Positions 35,843-44,562 of a stretch of DNA of 44,562 nt are shown here, in pieces. Made by a program: the position numbers and the translations under genes. Positions within the stretch are counted from its first letter, which is position 1. Each line of letters starts with the position of its first letter. The DNA is from Zoogloea ramigera (GTDB lineage: Bacteria; Pseudomonadota; Gammaproteobacteria; Burkholderiales; Rhodocyclaceae), in assembly GCF_006539865.1 (NCBI RefSeq), contig NZ_BJNV01000043.1, positions 1 through 44,562 of the forward strand, given 5' to 3'. Below the pieces are notes generated by a model, which had not been told where the DNA came from, did not search any database, and saw nothing but the letters and a program-made list of their open reading frames with translations.

Positions 35843-37968
35843 GCTTGGGCTCCAGGGAAGCGGGTGGCCAGGTCGGCCAGGGCGTCTTCGATGACTTCGG
35901 CGGCCCATTCGAGCTCGGGCTCGCCGACGATCAGCGGCGGGGCGAAGCGCAGCACGCTGTCGTGGGTGTCCTTGGTCATCAGGCCGCGGGCGAGCAGCCA
36001 TTCGGCGGCGGTGCGGGCGTTCACGCGGCGGGTGTCGAGCTCCATGCCGATCAGCAGCCCTCGGCCGCGCACTTCGCGGATCAGCGGGCTCTCGATGGCC
36101 TGCAGCCGGGCCAGGAAGGTGGCGCCGAGGCGGGCTGCGCGCTCGGCCAGGCGCTCGTCGGCGAGGAGGCGCAGGGCCTCGTCGGCGACCGCGGCGGCGA
36201 GCGGGTTGCCGCCGAAGGTGGAGCCGTGGTCGCCCGGGCGGAAGACCTGCATCAGCGCGTCGTTGGCCAGGAAGGCCGACACCGGCAGCAGCCCGCCGCC
36301 GAGGGCCTTGCCGAGGATCACCCCGTCGGGGCGCACGCCCTCGTGTTCGCAGGCGAGCAGGCGGCCGGTGCGGCCGAGGCCGGTCTGCACCTCGTCGGCG
36401 ATCAAGAGCACGTTGTGCTGGCGGCAGACTTCGGCGCAGCGGGCGAGCCAGCCGGCGGGCGGGATCACGATGCCGCCTTCGCCCTGGATGGGTTCAAACA
36501 GGAAGGCCGTGGTGTTGGGGGTGATGGCTGCCTCGAGGGCCGCTGCGTCGCCGTAGGGGATGCTGCAGAAGCCCGGCGCGAAGGGGCCGAAGCCGTCGCG
36601 GTACTGGGCCTCGGACGAGAAGCCGACGATGGTGGTTGAGCGGCCGTGGAAGTTGTTGGCGCAGACGATGATCTCGGCCTGGCCGTCGGCCACGCCCTTG
36701 AGCTTGTAGGCCCACTTGCGGGCGGCCTTGATGGCGGTCTCGACGGCTTCGAGGCCGGTGTTTACCGGCAGCGCGCGGTCGTAGCCGAGCAGGGCCGACA
36801 GGCGCTCGAGCATCAGCGGCAGGCGGTCGTTGGAGTAGGCCCGCGAGGTGAGTGCGAGCCGGCTGGCCTGCTCGGTGAGGGCGCGCACCAGGCGCGGGTG
36901 GCTGTGGCCGAAGCTGACCGCCGAGTAGGCGCTCATCATGTCGAGGTAGCGCCGGCCCTCGACGTCCCACAGCCAGACGCCCTCGCCGCGGGTGAACACC
37001 ACCGGCAGCGGGGCGTAGTTGCGGGCGCCGAAGGTGTCTTCGCGTTGGCGCAGCTGGGCGGTGGTGGGGCCGAGGGCGGCGGCGGCGATGTCGCGCACCC
37101 AGCCGGCGCCGCTGCCGTCGCGGTCGCGCTCGGGCACGTATTCGACGATCTCGAGGGCCATCAGGTCGGCGCAGCTGCGCAGGCCGTGGAGGGCGTCGAC
37201 GAGCTCCTGCGGGTCGAGGCCGTCGGGCACCAGGCAGGTGGTGGCGGGCAGTGCGGCGCAGTCGATGGAGTCGAGGTCCACCGACACGCCGAAGCCGGCG
37301 GTGCCCTCGCGGGCGATGGTCATGGCCTCGCACAGCACGGCGGGCAGGCCGCGGGCCTGGACTTCGGGCATGAAGAAGATCTTCACGCCGAGCTTCTGGA
37401 GCAGCTCCAGCTCTTCGGGCTCCCACGAGCGGGCGCCGACGATGGCCACGTGGGCCGGGTCGAGGTGCGGGCCGGGCAGGCCGGTGAGAGCCTCGTGGCC
37501 GACCCCCAGCAGCGCCGACAGGGGCATGCCGTGGATGTTGCCGGTGTGGGTGGTTCGCTCGGTGTGGGCGTCGAGGTGGGCGTCGATCCAGATCAGGCCG
37601 AGCTTGCCGCGGGGGGCCAGGCTGCGCGCGACGCCGCGCCAGGTGCCGGCGCCGATGGCGTGGTCGCCGCCCAGCACGAGGGGGATCGCGCCTTCGTCGC
37701 AGATGCCGGCGACGCTGTCGGCCAGGTCGTGCAGCAGGTTGCTGACCAGGGCCAGGCGCTCGGGCATCGGCGGGTGGGGCGGCTTGGGGGCCGAGGGTTC
37801 GAACAGGGCCTCCCAGCGGGCGCGCACGCCGCGCTGGCGGAGCTGGGCGTCGAGGCCGAGGGCGCGCAGGGCGCGGGGCCCGGCGGCGGGGCCGAAGATG
37901 GGGGCGCCGAGGCAGGAGCCGACGCCGACGATGTGGACCGGGCGGGAGGGCACGAACGGGGCTGGCAT
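35839..37968 (-). CDS. Arginase-ornithine aminotransferase fusion protein
   Basis: 709 residues in one frame. Residues 1-300 are an arginase: GGDHAIG (His103), DAHLDAH (Asp129, His131, Asp133), GNIHGMPL (His146), VDLDSID (Asp231, Asp233) and EIVEYVP (Glu276), so both manganese sites and the catalytic residues look present; the usual DP after the last Asp is DC. Residues about 305-705 are a class III aminotransferase of the ornithine type: YLDMMSAYSAVSFGHSHP, NTGLEAVETAIKAARKW, DEVQTGLGRTG (Asp525) and PLP Lys554 in GKALGGG. Arginine would become urea and ornithine, then glutamate semialdehyde, in one chain. The two parts join with almost no linker. No stop or frameshift is seen between them. 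Confidence 0.9.
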   Translation of the reverse strand: MPAPFVPSRPVHIVGVGSCLGAPIFGPAAGPRALRALGLDAQLRQRGVRARWEALFEPSAPKPPHPPMPERLALVSNLLHDLADSVAGICDEGAIPLVLGGDHAIGAGTWRGVARSLAPRGKLGLIWIDAHLDAHTERTTHTGNIHGMPLSALLGVGHEALTGLPGPHLDPAHVAIVGARSWEPEELELLQKLGVKIFFMPEVQARGLPAVLCEAMTIAREGTAGFGVSVDLDSIDCAALPATTCLVPDGLDPQELVDALHGLRSCADLMALEIVEYVPERDRDGSGAGWVRDIAAAALGPTTAQLRQREDTFGARNYAPLPVVFTRGEGVWLWDVEGRRYLDMMSAYSAVSFGHSHPRLVRALTEQASRLALTSRAYSNDRLPLMLERLSALLGYDRALPVNTGLEAVETAIKAARKWAYKLKGVADGQAEIIVCANNFHGRSTTIVGFSSEAQYRDGFGPFAPGFCSIPYGDAAALEAAITPNTTAFLFEPIQGEGGIVIPPAGWLARCAEVCRQHNVLLIADEVQTGLGRTGRLLACEHEGVRPDGVILGKALGGGLLPVSAFLANDALMQVFRPGDHGSTFGGNPLAAAVADEALRLLADERLAERAARLGATFLARLQAIESPLIREVRGRGLLIGMELDTRRVNARTAAEWLLARGLMTKDTHDSVLRFAPPLIVGEPELEWAAEVIEDALADLATRFPGAQA

Positions 37969-38064
37969 GATGGTCCTTCGCGGGTGGGCGGAAGTCTTGC
38001 CTGTTGGAGCGGGCGGGCGGCCGATTCGTTCAGGCCGCCGGCGGGGTGTGGGCGAGGCTGGGCC

Positions 38065-39591
38065 TCAGTGCAGCCAGCGCCAGGCTTCGAGGCCGATCAG
38101 CACTGCCAGCAGGCCGGCCATGGCGGCGATCCAGCGGTTCTGGCGGCGGGTTTCGTCGGCCAGCCGGGCGACCTGGGCGGGCAGGGCGTCGCTGTGGGGG
38201 GCGGTGAGGTGCTGGTGGATCAGGCGCGGCAGCTGGGGCAGGGTGCCGGCCCAGTCGGGGGCTTCGTTCTTGAGCTGGTTGACCAGCGCGCGCCAGCCGA
38301 TCTGGTCGTTCATCCAGCGTTCGAGGAAGGGCTTGGCGGTTTTCCAGAGGTCGAGGTCGGGGTCGAGCTGGCGGCCAAGGCCCTCGATGTTGAGCAGGGT
38401 TTTTTGCAGCAGCACCAGCTGGGGCTGCACCTCCATCTCGAAGCGGCGGGCGGTCTGGAACAGGCGCAGCAAGGTCTTGCCGAAGGAGATGTCTTTTAGC
38501 GGGCGGTCGAAGATCGGTTCGCAGACAGCGCGGATGGCGCCTTCGAACTCGTCCACCCGGGTGTGGGCGGGCACCCAGCCGGCCTCGATGTGGGCCAGCG
38601 CCACGCGGCGGTAGTCGCGCTGGAAGAAGGCCAGGAAGTTGGTGGCGAGGTATTTTTTGTCGGAGTCGTTGAGGGTGCCGATGATGCCGAAGTCGAGCGC
38701 GATGTAGCGCCCGCGGGCGGGGCCCTCGGTGGCGACGAAGATGTTGCCCGGGTGCATGTCGGCGTGGAAGAAGCCGTCGCGGAAGACCTGGGTGAAGAAG
38801 ATCTCGACGCCGGCCCGGGACAGGGCCTTGAGGTCGATGCCGTCGGCGCGCAGCTTGTCGAGCTGGGAGATGGGGATGCCCTTCATGCGCTCCATCACCA
38901 TCACGTTGGTGGCGCACCAGTCCCAGTGCACTTCGGGCACCACCAGCAGCTCGGAATCCTTGAAGTTGCGCCGCAGCTGCGAGCAGTTGGCGGCCTCGCG
39001 CATCAGGTCGAGCTCGTCGCGCAGATACTTGGAGAACTCGGCCACGACCTCCCGCGGCTTGAGGCGGCGGCCCTCGGGCCACACCTTCTCGAGCACCGTG
39101 GCGGCCGCGTCGAGCAGGGCCAGGTCGTGGGTGATGACCGGGGCGATGCCCGGGCGCAGGATCTTGACCGCCACCTCGGTGCCGTCGGGCAGCTGGGCGA
39201 AATGCACCTGGGCGATCGAGGCCGAGGCCACCGGCTGCCGGTCGAAGCGGGCGAAGACCTCGTCCACCGGCTTGCCGTAGGCGGCGTGCAGCTGGGCCAG
39301 CGCCTCTTCGGTGGGGAAGGGCGGCACGCGGTCCTGGAGACGGGCGAGCTCTTCGGCGATGGCCGGCGGCAGCAGGTCGCGGCGGGTGGACAGCATCTGG
39401 CCGAACTTGACGAAGATCGGGCCGAGGGATTCGAGGGCCTGGCGCAGGCGGGCGCCGGCGGGCTCGTCGAAGCGGCGGCGGTAGCGGCTGAGCCAAGCGA
39501 GCCGGCCGGTCGGCTCGTTGGAGAGGATCATCTGGTCGAGCCCGTATTTCAGGCTGACGGAGATGATCTTGACGAGGCGAAAGAGGCGCAC
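38065..39591 (-). CDS. ubiB: Ubiquinone biosynthesis protein UbiB (ADCK-like atypical kinase)
   Basis: 508 residues. The ABC1/ADCK hallmark KxGQ element is in [20 protein letters not shown]; the Ala-rich loop is [22 protein letters not shown] holds the ATP Lys; [11 protein letters not shown] and ALDFGIIG are the catalytic and metal loops. A C-terminal membrane helix (about 485-507) anchors it. UbiB supports coenzyme Q synthesis. Slightly shorter than E. coli UbiB (546). No ubiE or ubiJ gene lies next to it in the window. Confidence 0.94.
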   Translation of the reverse strand: MRLFRLVKIISVSLKYGLDQMILSNEPTGRLAWLSRYRRRFDEPAGARLRQALESLGPIFVKFGQMLSTRRDLLPPAIAEELARLQDRVPPFPTEEALAQLHAAYGKPVDEVFARFDRQPVASASIAQVHFAQLPDGTEVAVKILRPGIAPVITHDLALLDAAATVLEKVWPEGRRLKPREVVAEFSKYLRDELDLMREAANCSQLRRNFKDSELLVVPEVHWDWCATNVMVMERMKGIPISQLDKLRADGIDLKALSRAGVEIFFTQVFRDGFFHADMHPGNIFVATEGPARGRYIALDFGIIGTLNDSDKKYLATNFLAFFQRDYRRVALAHIEAGWVPAHTRVDEFEGAIRAVCEPIFDRPLKDISFGKTLLRLFQTARRFEMEVQPQLVLLQKTLLNIEGLGRQLDPDLDLWKTAKPFLERWMNDQIGWRALVNQLKNEAPDWAGTLPQLPRLIHQHLTAPHSDALPAQVARLADETRRQNRWIAAMAGLLAVLIGLEAWRWLH

Positions 39592-39660
39592 GGCGGCAGG
39601 CAGAAGGGAAAACGCGGATTGTGCCCGGAAAGCCCGGGCGGTGAAAGCGGCGGGCCGGCC

Positions 39661-40365
39661 TCAGCGCCGACGGCGCGGGCGCTCGGGCGGCGGCGGCTGG
39701 ACGCCCGGATGGACCTGCTCGACGAGCCAGCGCACGGTGTTGCGGATGTCGCGCCTGAGGGCTTCGTCGGCGGCGGGCGTGCCGAAGTCGAGGCGGGCCA
39801 GGCCGTCGCTATCGACGCCGAAGGGGGGCAGGCGCCATTCCCGCTCGACCACGAAGAGGTGGTCGCCGTCGCGGATGGCCTTCTGGGCCAGCACGTAGCC
39901 GTAGTTGCGCTCGCCGAAGCGCCCGCAGTAGGCGGTGCGGGTGGCGTGGGGCAGGCCGTCGCGCTCGCCGCTGGTGAGGCCGCTGGTGGTGAAGGGGCTG
40001 CAGTGGGAGGCGAGGCCGCTGGCGATGTGGCCGAGGTAGGCGTCGGGGCTCATGCCCTGGTCGGCGAAGCGCTGCACCAGGAGGCGGTCGCGGTAGTCCT
40101 CGATGCCCTGGTCGCGGGGGATGTATTCCTCGTGGCGGACGCCCTGGCCCGCGCGCCACTCGACGACACGCCAGCCCACGCCGGCCGGCAGCGGCAGGCG
40201 CCAGTCGAGGGTGGGCGGCTCGGCCAGCGCGCTGCCGGCGGCCAGCAAGCCTAAGGCCCCCAGCAGGGTGGCGGTGCCACGGCGGAGGGAGGGCCAGGGG
40301 CGGCAATTGGTACGGCGGCGAAGATCCACGGCGTGACTCGCTGGGCTGCGTGATCCCTCAAACAT
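39661..40365 (-). CDS. Secreted hypothetical protein
   Basis: 234 residues from ATG 40365; a GTG at 40328 would give a tighter signal peptide (VDLRRRTNCRPWPSLRRG, then TATLLGALGLLAAGSALAE). Either way it is exported, cut after Ala-Leu-Ala. The mature part has two Cys (SHCSPF and AYCGRF), which may form a disulfide, and the tail is Pro/Arg rich (PPPPERPRRRR). I do not recognise the family. It lies upstream of ubiB, 69 bases apart, and is divergent from argS. Confidence 0.7.
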   Translation of the reverse strand: MFEGSRSPASHAVDLRRRTNCRPWPSLRRGTATLLGALGLLAAGSALAEPPTLDWRLPLPAGVGWRVVEWRAGQGVRHEEYIPRDQGIEDYRDRLLVQRFADQGMSPDAYLGHIASGLASHCSPFTTSGLTSGERDGLPHATRTAYCGRFGERNYGYVLAQKAIRDGDHLFVVEREWRLPPFGVDSDGLARLDFGTPAADEALRRDIRNTVRWLVEQVHPGVQPPPPERPRRRR

Positions 40366-40451
40366 ACGCCATCGGGCGGGTCTTCGTCACCTCCGCCGCA
40401 CTTTGTTGGCGCCCGGCGTGAGCGCAGCCGCCGGGATGCCCCCCGCTTCGA

Positions 40452-40457
40452 TATAAT
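40452..40457 (+). promoter_or_regulatory. Perfect -10 box (TATAAT) before argS
   Basis: TATAAT 28 bases upstream of the argS ATG in otherwise GC-rich sequence. The -35 position (around 40429) is a poor match, so the promoter may be weakly recognised or activator-dependent. Confidence 0.45.
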
Positions 40458-40485
40458 CCGGGACTTTTAGCCGCAGCTTTTTGCC

Positions 40486-42219
40486 ATGAGCGCCGATTCC
40501 AAGACCCAGCTTGCCGACCTCCTGCGTGCCGCGCTCCTCAGCGTGGCCCCCGAACAGGCCGATACCCCCATCAACCTGGAGCGTCCGAAGCAGGCCGGTC
40601 ACGGGGATTTTGCGAGCAACCTGGCCCTGCAGCTCGCCAAGCCCCTCAAGCGCAACCCGCGCGACCTGGCCAACCTGCTGCTGGCCGAGCTGCCGGCCTC
40701 CAGCCTGGTCGCCAAGGCCGAGGTGGCCGGCGCCGGCTTCATCAACTTCACGCTGGCCTCCGACGCCAAGACGGCGGTCGTGCAGCGCGTGCTCGAGCAG
40801 GGCGAGGCCTTCGGCCGCGGCCAGAAGAGCGGCGTCAAGGTGCAGGTCGAGTTCGTCTCCGCCAACCCCACCGGCCCGCTCCACGTCGGCCACGGCCGCG
40901 GCGCGGCCTACGGCGCGTCGCTCTCCGACGTGCTCGATTTTGCCGGCTTCGACGTGACCCGCGAGTACTACATCAACGACGCCGGCCGGCAGATGGACAT
41001 CCTCGCGCTGTCCACCTGGCTGCGTTATCTCGATCTCTTCGGCATCGCCATCGCCTTCCCGCCCAACGCCTACCAGGGCGACTACGTGAAGGACATGGCC
41101 GCCCAGATCAAGGAAGCCCACGCCGACCGCTTCGCCAAGGTGAGCGCCGCCGAGGTGCTGCAGGACGCGCCGTCCGTCGAGGCCGACAAGGAAGGCCACC
41201 TGGACGCGCTGATCGCCAACGCCAAGAACCTGCTCGGCGCCGACTACGCCTGGGTGCACGGCTTTGCGCTCACCGAGCAGCTCGGCGACGGCCGCGAGGA
41301 CCTTGAAGAGTTCGGCGTCACCTTCGACAAGTGGTTCTCCGAGCGCTCGCTGTTCGACACCGGCCTGGTCGAGAAGGCCGTCACCGAGCTCGAGGCCCGC
41401 GGCCACCTGTATGTGCAGGACGGCGCCAAGTGGTTCCGCTCCACCGCCTTCGGCGACGAGAAGGACCGCGTGGTGCAGCGCGAGAACGGCCTGTTCACCT
41501 ACTTCGCATCCGACATCGCCTACCACGCCAACAAGTACGAGCGCGGCTTCGACCGCATCATCGATATCTGGGGCGCCGACCACCACGGCTACATCCCGCG
41601 CGTGAAGGGCGCGCTGCAGGCGCTGGGCCTGCCGCCCGAGAAGCTCGACGTGGCGCTGGTGCAGTTTGCGGTGCTCTACCGCGACGGCCAGAAGGCCGCG
41701 ATGTCCACCCGCTCGGGCGAGTTCGTCACCCTGCGCGAGCTGCGCCGCGAGGTTGGCAACGACGCCTGCCGCTTCTTCTACGTGCTGCGCAAGGCCGACC
41801 AGCACCTCGATTTCGACCTCGACCTCGCCAAGAGCCAGAGCAACGAGAACCCGGTGTATTACATCCAGTACGCCCACGCCCGCCTGTGCTCGGTGCTGGG
41901 CCAGTGGAACGGCGTGCTGGCCGACCTGCCCGGCGCCGACCTCGCCCGCCTCGACAACGAGCGCGAGCTGGCCCTGTGCGCCCGCCTCACGGCCTTCCCC
42001 GAAGTCGTGCAGGGCGCCGCGGCCGACTACGCGCCGCACCAGATCGCCTTCTATCTCAAGGATCTGGCCGGCGAGTTCCACAGCTACTACAACGCCGAGC
42101 GCATGCTGGTGGACGACGAAGGCCTCAAGCTGGCCCGCCTGGCGCTGGCCGCGGCGGTGCGTCAGGTGATCCGCAGCGGCCTCGCGCTGCTGGGTGTGTC
42201 CGCTCCCGATTCCATGTAA
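40486..42219 (+). CDS. argS: Arginyl-tRNA synthetase
   Basis: 577 residues, the normal length. The N-terminal tRNA-binding domain is followed by the class I HIGH element NPTGPLHVGHGRG (HVGH at 133-136). The KMSKS-like element is MSTRSGEF (from about Met406), as usual for ArgS. The C-terminal anticodon-binding domain runs from about 460 (HARLCSVLGQW). It charges tRNA-Arg in the cytosol. First gene of an argS-SPOR-dsbA-SDR run with small gaps. Confidence 0.97.
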   Translation: MSADSKTQLADLLRAALLSVAPEQADTPINLERPKQAGHGDFASNLALQLAKPLKRNPRDLANLLLAELPASSLVAKAEVAGAGFINFTLASDAKTAVVQRVLEQGEAFGRGQKSGVKVQVEFVSANPTGPLHVGHGRGAAYGASLSDVLDFAGFDVTREYYINDAGRQMDILALSTWLRYLDLFGIAIAFPPNAYQGDYVKDMAAQIKEAHADRFAKVSAAEVLQDAPSVEADKEGHLDALIANAKNLLGADYAWVHGFALTEQLGDGREDLEEFGVTFDKWFSERSLFDTGLVEKAVTELEARGHLYVQDGAKWFRSTAFGDEKDRVVQRENGLFTYFASDIAYHANKYERGFDRIIDIWGADHHGYIPRVKGALQALGLPPEKLDVALVQFAVLYRDGQKAAMSTRSGEFVTLRELRREVGNDACRFFYVLRKADQHLDFDLDLAKSQSNENPVYYIQYAHARLCSVLGQWNGVLADLPGADLARLDNERELALCARLTAFPEVVQGAAADYAPHQIAFYLKDLAGEFHSYYNAERMLVDDEGLKLARLALAAAVRQVIRSGLALLGVSAPDSM

Positions 42220-42236
42220 TTTCAGACGGCCTGTTC

Positions 42237-43028
42237 ATGACCCGCGATCAAAAGCCTCGCCTGCAGACCAAGACACCCAAGTCAGCCAGCCGGGGCAGCA
42301 CCCTGGTGGGGATTTTCGTCGGCCTGATCCTCGGTGCGCTGGTCGCGGCGGGCATTGCGCTGTACTTCACCTCGTCGTCGCCCTTCCCCAAAGCCAGGCA
42401 GGACGACAGGCCCGCGCCGGCGCCGCAGCCGCCCAAGCCCGCCAGCGAGCCCATCGCCCTGCCCGGCAAGCCGGGTGACAAGCCGGTCGAGAAGCCGCGT
42501 TTCGATTTCTACAACGTGCTGCCCAAGGGTTCCGACGCGCTGCCCGCACCGGAGAAGCCCGAGGAGACCACCGAGATCGTCAAGCCCGAGAAAGCCGACA
42601 AGGTCGACAAGACGGACAAGGCCGACAAGCCCAAGCCCGCCAAGCCCGACGAGGCGGCAAAACCTGCCAAGGAAGACAAGGCCGACAAGGTGGACAAGTC
42701 GAAGGACGACGCCGAGCGTGCCAAGGCCGAGGCGGCCCTCCTCGACAAGCCGCTGGTGCCCGAGAAGTTCTACCTGCAGGCCGGCGCCTTCGAAGATCCC
42801 TCCGAGGCGGACAACCTGAAGGCGCGTCTTGCGTTGATGGGGGTGGAGGCCAGCGTGCAAAAGGTCGACGTGCCCGAGAAAGGCACGATGCACCGGGTGC
42901 GCGTCGGCCCCTACATGGGCCAGGAGGCGATGAGCAAGGCGCGTGAGCAGCTCACCGCCAGCGGCATCGGCACCGCCGTCGTCAAGATCAAGCCGAAGGA
43001 ACCAAAACCCGCCCCGGCCCCTCAATGA
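42237..43028 (+). CDS. SPOR domain protein, FtsN-like
   Basis: 263 residues. An N-terminal cytosolic stub (basic, RDQKPRLQTKTPKS) leads into one membrane helix (about 22-44, GSTLVGIFVGLILGALVAAG). The periplasmic linker is strongly Lys/Asp/Pro-rich with repeated KADK and KVDK units (about 118-160). The C-terminal SPOR domain (about 180-250) has FYLQAGAFEDPSEADNLKARL and VRVGPYMGQEAMSKAREQL. SPOR domains bind glycan strands lacking stem peptides at the division site. Just downstream of argS and upstream of dsbA, overlapping the latter's possible upstream start. Confidence 0.88.
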   Translation: MTRDQKPRLQTKTPKSASRGSTLVGIFVGLILGALVAAGIALYFTSSSPFPKARQDDRPAPAPQPPKPASEPIALPGKPGDKPVEKPRFDFYNVLPKGSDALPAPEKPEETTEIVKPEKADKVDKTDKADKPKPAKPDEAAKPAKEDKADKVDKSKDDAERAKAEAALLDKPLVPEKFYLQAGAFEDPSEADNLKARLALMGVEASVQKVDVPEKGTMHRVRVGPYMGQEAMSKAREQLTASGIGTAVVKIKPKEPKPAPAPQ

Positions 43029-43057
43029 GTGCTTTGAAGAACCTAGGAGTAAGCGTA

Positions 43058-43696
43058 ATGCAGCGTCGTGACGTCCTCAAACAGCTTTCCGCGCTGGCGG
43101 TTCTCGGTGGCGTGGGCCTGCCGGCCCTGGCCCAGCCCGTGGGCTACGAGCTGGTGGCGCCGCCCCAGCCCACCGAGGCCAAGGGCAAGGTCGAGATCCT
43201 GGAGTTCTTCCATTACGGCTGCCCCCACTGCAAGAGCTTCGATCCGCTGCTCGAGCTGTGGGTCAAGAAGCTGCCCTCCGACGTGGTCTTCACCCGCGTG
43301 CCGGTGACCTGGGGCAACCCGCAGCTCGCCGGCCTGGCCAAGCTCTTCCTGACCCTCGAGACCACCGGCGACCACGCCCGCCTGCATGGGCAGATCTTCG
43401 ACGCGGTGCAGTCCGAGAAGCTGCCGCTGCACACCGAGGCGGGTGCCCAGGAGTGGGCGGTCAAGAAGGGTGTCGACGCCAAGAAGTTCGCCGAGGCCTA
43501 TCGCTCCTTCAACGTCGGTGTGCGCCTCAAGCGCATCGAAGATCTGGGCCGCAACTACAAGGTTCAGGGCGTGCCGCTGCTGGCCGTCGATGGCAAGTAC
43601 TTCACGTCGGCCTCGATCGCCGGCAGCCATGAAGCCGCGCTCAAGTCGGCGGACCAGCTGATCGTCCGCGCCCGCGGCGAGCAGGGCCGCAAGTAA
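43058..43696 (+). CDS. dsbA: Thiol:disulfide interchange protein DsbA
   Basis: 212 residues from ATG 43058, chosen because AGGAG (43045-43049) lies 8 bases upstream; ATG 43025 overlaps the SPOR gene and lacks a site. The signal peptide MQRRDVLKQLSALAVLGGVG to ALAQ starts with a twin-Arg pattern. The active site is CPHC (Cys55-Cys58) in EFFHYGCPHCKSF, with the cis-Pro in VQGVPLLAVDG. DsbA makes disulfides in periplasmic proteins. The co-located SPOR gene and SDR gene are its neighbours. Confidence 0.95.
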   Translation: MQRRDVLKQLSALAVLGGVGLPALAQPVGYELVAPPQPTEAKGKVEILEFFHYGCPHCKSFDPLLELWVKKLPSDVVFTRVPVTWGNPQLAGLAKLFLTLETTGDHARLHGQIFDAVQSEKLPLHTEAGAQEWAVKKGVDAKKFAEAYRSFNVGVRLKRIEDLGRNYKVQGVPLLAVDGKYFTSASIAGSHEAALKSADQLIVRARGEQGRK

Positions 43697-43751
43697 GCTG
43701 GCGGTGCGGCCCGCCCGGGCGGCACCTGCCGATCTCCCGATTCGTCCCCCC

Positions 43752-44522
43752 ATGCCATTGCGGGTCTTCATCACCGGCGCATCCAGCGGCATCGGCGCGG
43801 CGCTTGCCCGCCACTATGCCGCCCGCGGGGCCACGCTCGGGCTGGTCGGGCGTCGCAGGGACGCCCTCGACGCGCTCGCCCGAAGCCTGCCCGGTGAGCA
43901 CGCGGTGTATCGCCTCGACGTGGCTGCACCGGCCGCGCTGGCCGAGGCAGCGGCCGATTTCAATGGGCGTTTCGGGCTGCCCGACGTGGTGATCGCCAAC
44001 GCTGGCGTGTCGGTGGGAACCCTCACCGAGGAGGCCGGCGATCTGGCCGCCTTCGAGCGGGTGCTGCGCACCAACGTGCTCGGCATGGTCGCCACCTTCC
44101 AGCCCTTCGTCGCGCCGATGCGTGAGCGCGGGGCGGGCCGGCTGGTGGGCATCGCGTCGGTGGCGGGTATCCGTGGCCTGCCGGGGGCGGGTGCCTACAG
44201 TGCCTCGAAGGCGGCGGTGATCGCCTACCTCGAGAGCCTGCGCGTCGAGCTGCACGGCAGCGGCGTGAAGGTCGTCACCATCGCGCCGGGCTACATCGAG
44301 ACGCCGATGACGGTCGTCAACGATTACCCGATGCCCTTCATGCTGCCGGCCGACGAGGCCGCGCGGCGCTTTGCGCGGGCCATCGACGCCGGCACCGGCT
44401 ACACGGTGATCCCCTGGCAGATGGGCGTGGTGGCCAAGCTGCTGCGCCTGTTGCCGAACCCGCTCTTCGACCGGATTTTTGCGCGCGCGGGGCGTAAGCC
44501 CCGTGGTCTGCTCGACACCTGA
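43752..44522 (+). CDS. Short-chain dehydrogenase/reductase
   Basis: 256 residues. The NAD(P)-binding motif is TGASSGIG (8-15), with NAG at 83-85. The catalytic set is Ser136 (GIASVAG), Tyr149 and Lys153 (YSASK). Arg residues after the second strand (GRRRDAL) suggest NADPH preference. Substrate cannot be read. Cytosolic. It follows dsbA by 55 bases and ends 40 bases before the window edge. Confidence 0.9.
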   Translation: MPLRVFITGASSGIGAALARHYAARGATLGLVGRRRDALDALARSLPGEHAVYRLDVAAPAALAEAAADFNGRFGLPDVVIANAGVSVGTLTEEAGDLAAFERVLRTNVLGMVATFQPFVAPMRERGAGRLVGIASVAGIRGLPGAGAYSASKAAVIAYLESLRVELHGSGVKVVTIAPGYIETPMTVVNDYPMPFMLPADEAARRFARAIDAGTGYTVIPWQMGVVAKLLRLLPNPLFDRIFARAGRKPRGLLDT

Positions 44523-44562
44523 GCGCCCCCAGGGCCGGGCTTCGCCCCGCCCCCCGTGGGGA

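Noticed and set aside
36646-38499. 617-codon open frame on the plus strand
   Set aside because: Antisense to the arginase-aminotransferase fusion and ubiB; no motifs.
39661-40365. CNP1-like family assignment for the secreted protein
   Set aside because: The expected conserved pattern of that family is not seen, so it is left as unknown.
40387-42081. 564-codon open frame on the minus strand
   Set aside because: Antisense to argS, which is unmistakable on the plus strand.

Overview
The window is a GC-rich (about two-thirds G+C by eye) bacterial chromosome segment with dense, often overlapping genes. Gene content and order suggest a betaproteobacterium, most likely Rhodocyclales (Azoarcus/Thauera/Zoogloea-like). 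Pointers are an argS-SPOR-dsbA-SDR block, a DUF485/actP acetate symporter pair, LutABC, UbiB, and a propionyl-CoA carboxylase/methylmalonyl-CoA mutase cluster. This placement is inference from content, not from a marker gene.

Layout. 1-4245 (minus): end of a type VI secretion locus, a VgrG spike followed by a lipase-like effector cut by the left edge. 4533-6066 (plus): ROK sugar kinase and an unrecognised helical protein. 6082-9314 (minus): an HD-GYP c-di-GMP phosphodiesterase overlapping a hybrid sensor kinase. 9409-12255 (minus): lutABC lactate oxidation operon, with a TauE/SafE permease divergent at 12508. 13346-17616 (minus): lipoprotein, ruvC, DMT transporter, small protein and MscS channel. 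17811-19105 (plus): EVE-domain protein and a second TauE/SafE permease. 19160-19942 (minus): a crotonase. 20163-22162 (plus): DUF485-actP.

22285-30615 is the metabolic core. An FCD-type GntR regulator is divergent from mcm - (GIY-YIG gene) - meaB - pccB - pccA, which turns propionyl-CoA into succinyl-CoA. A 16-bp perfect palindrome lies between the two divergent promoters. An AT-rich foreign-looking gene for an HTH plus GIY-YIG protein has been inserted between mcm and meaB. A strong terminator closes the operon.

30899-35028: glutamine amidotransferase with a sigma-54-like site upstream, a periplasmic binding protein overlapping a diguanylate cyclase, and an Hsp70-like protein (minus). 35029-35491 has no gene and holds an AT-rich block with many GGGAT/ATCCC repeats and hairpins. 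35492-37968 (minus): yajD HNH protein downstream of a single ORF that fuses arginase to ornithine aminotransferase. 38065-40365 (minus): ubiB and a secreted unknown. 40486-44522 (plus): argS, SPOR protein, DsbA and SDR.

Themes are short-chain acid use (lactate, acetate, propionate), arginine breakdown, and c-di-GMP signalling (one phosphodiesterase, one cyclase). The most unusual items are the arginase-aminotransferase fusion, the GIY-YIG insertion, and the GGGAT-rich noncoding block.
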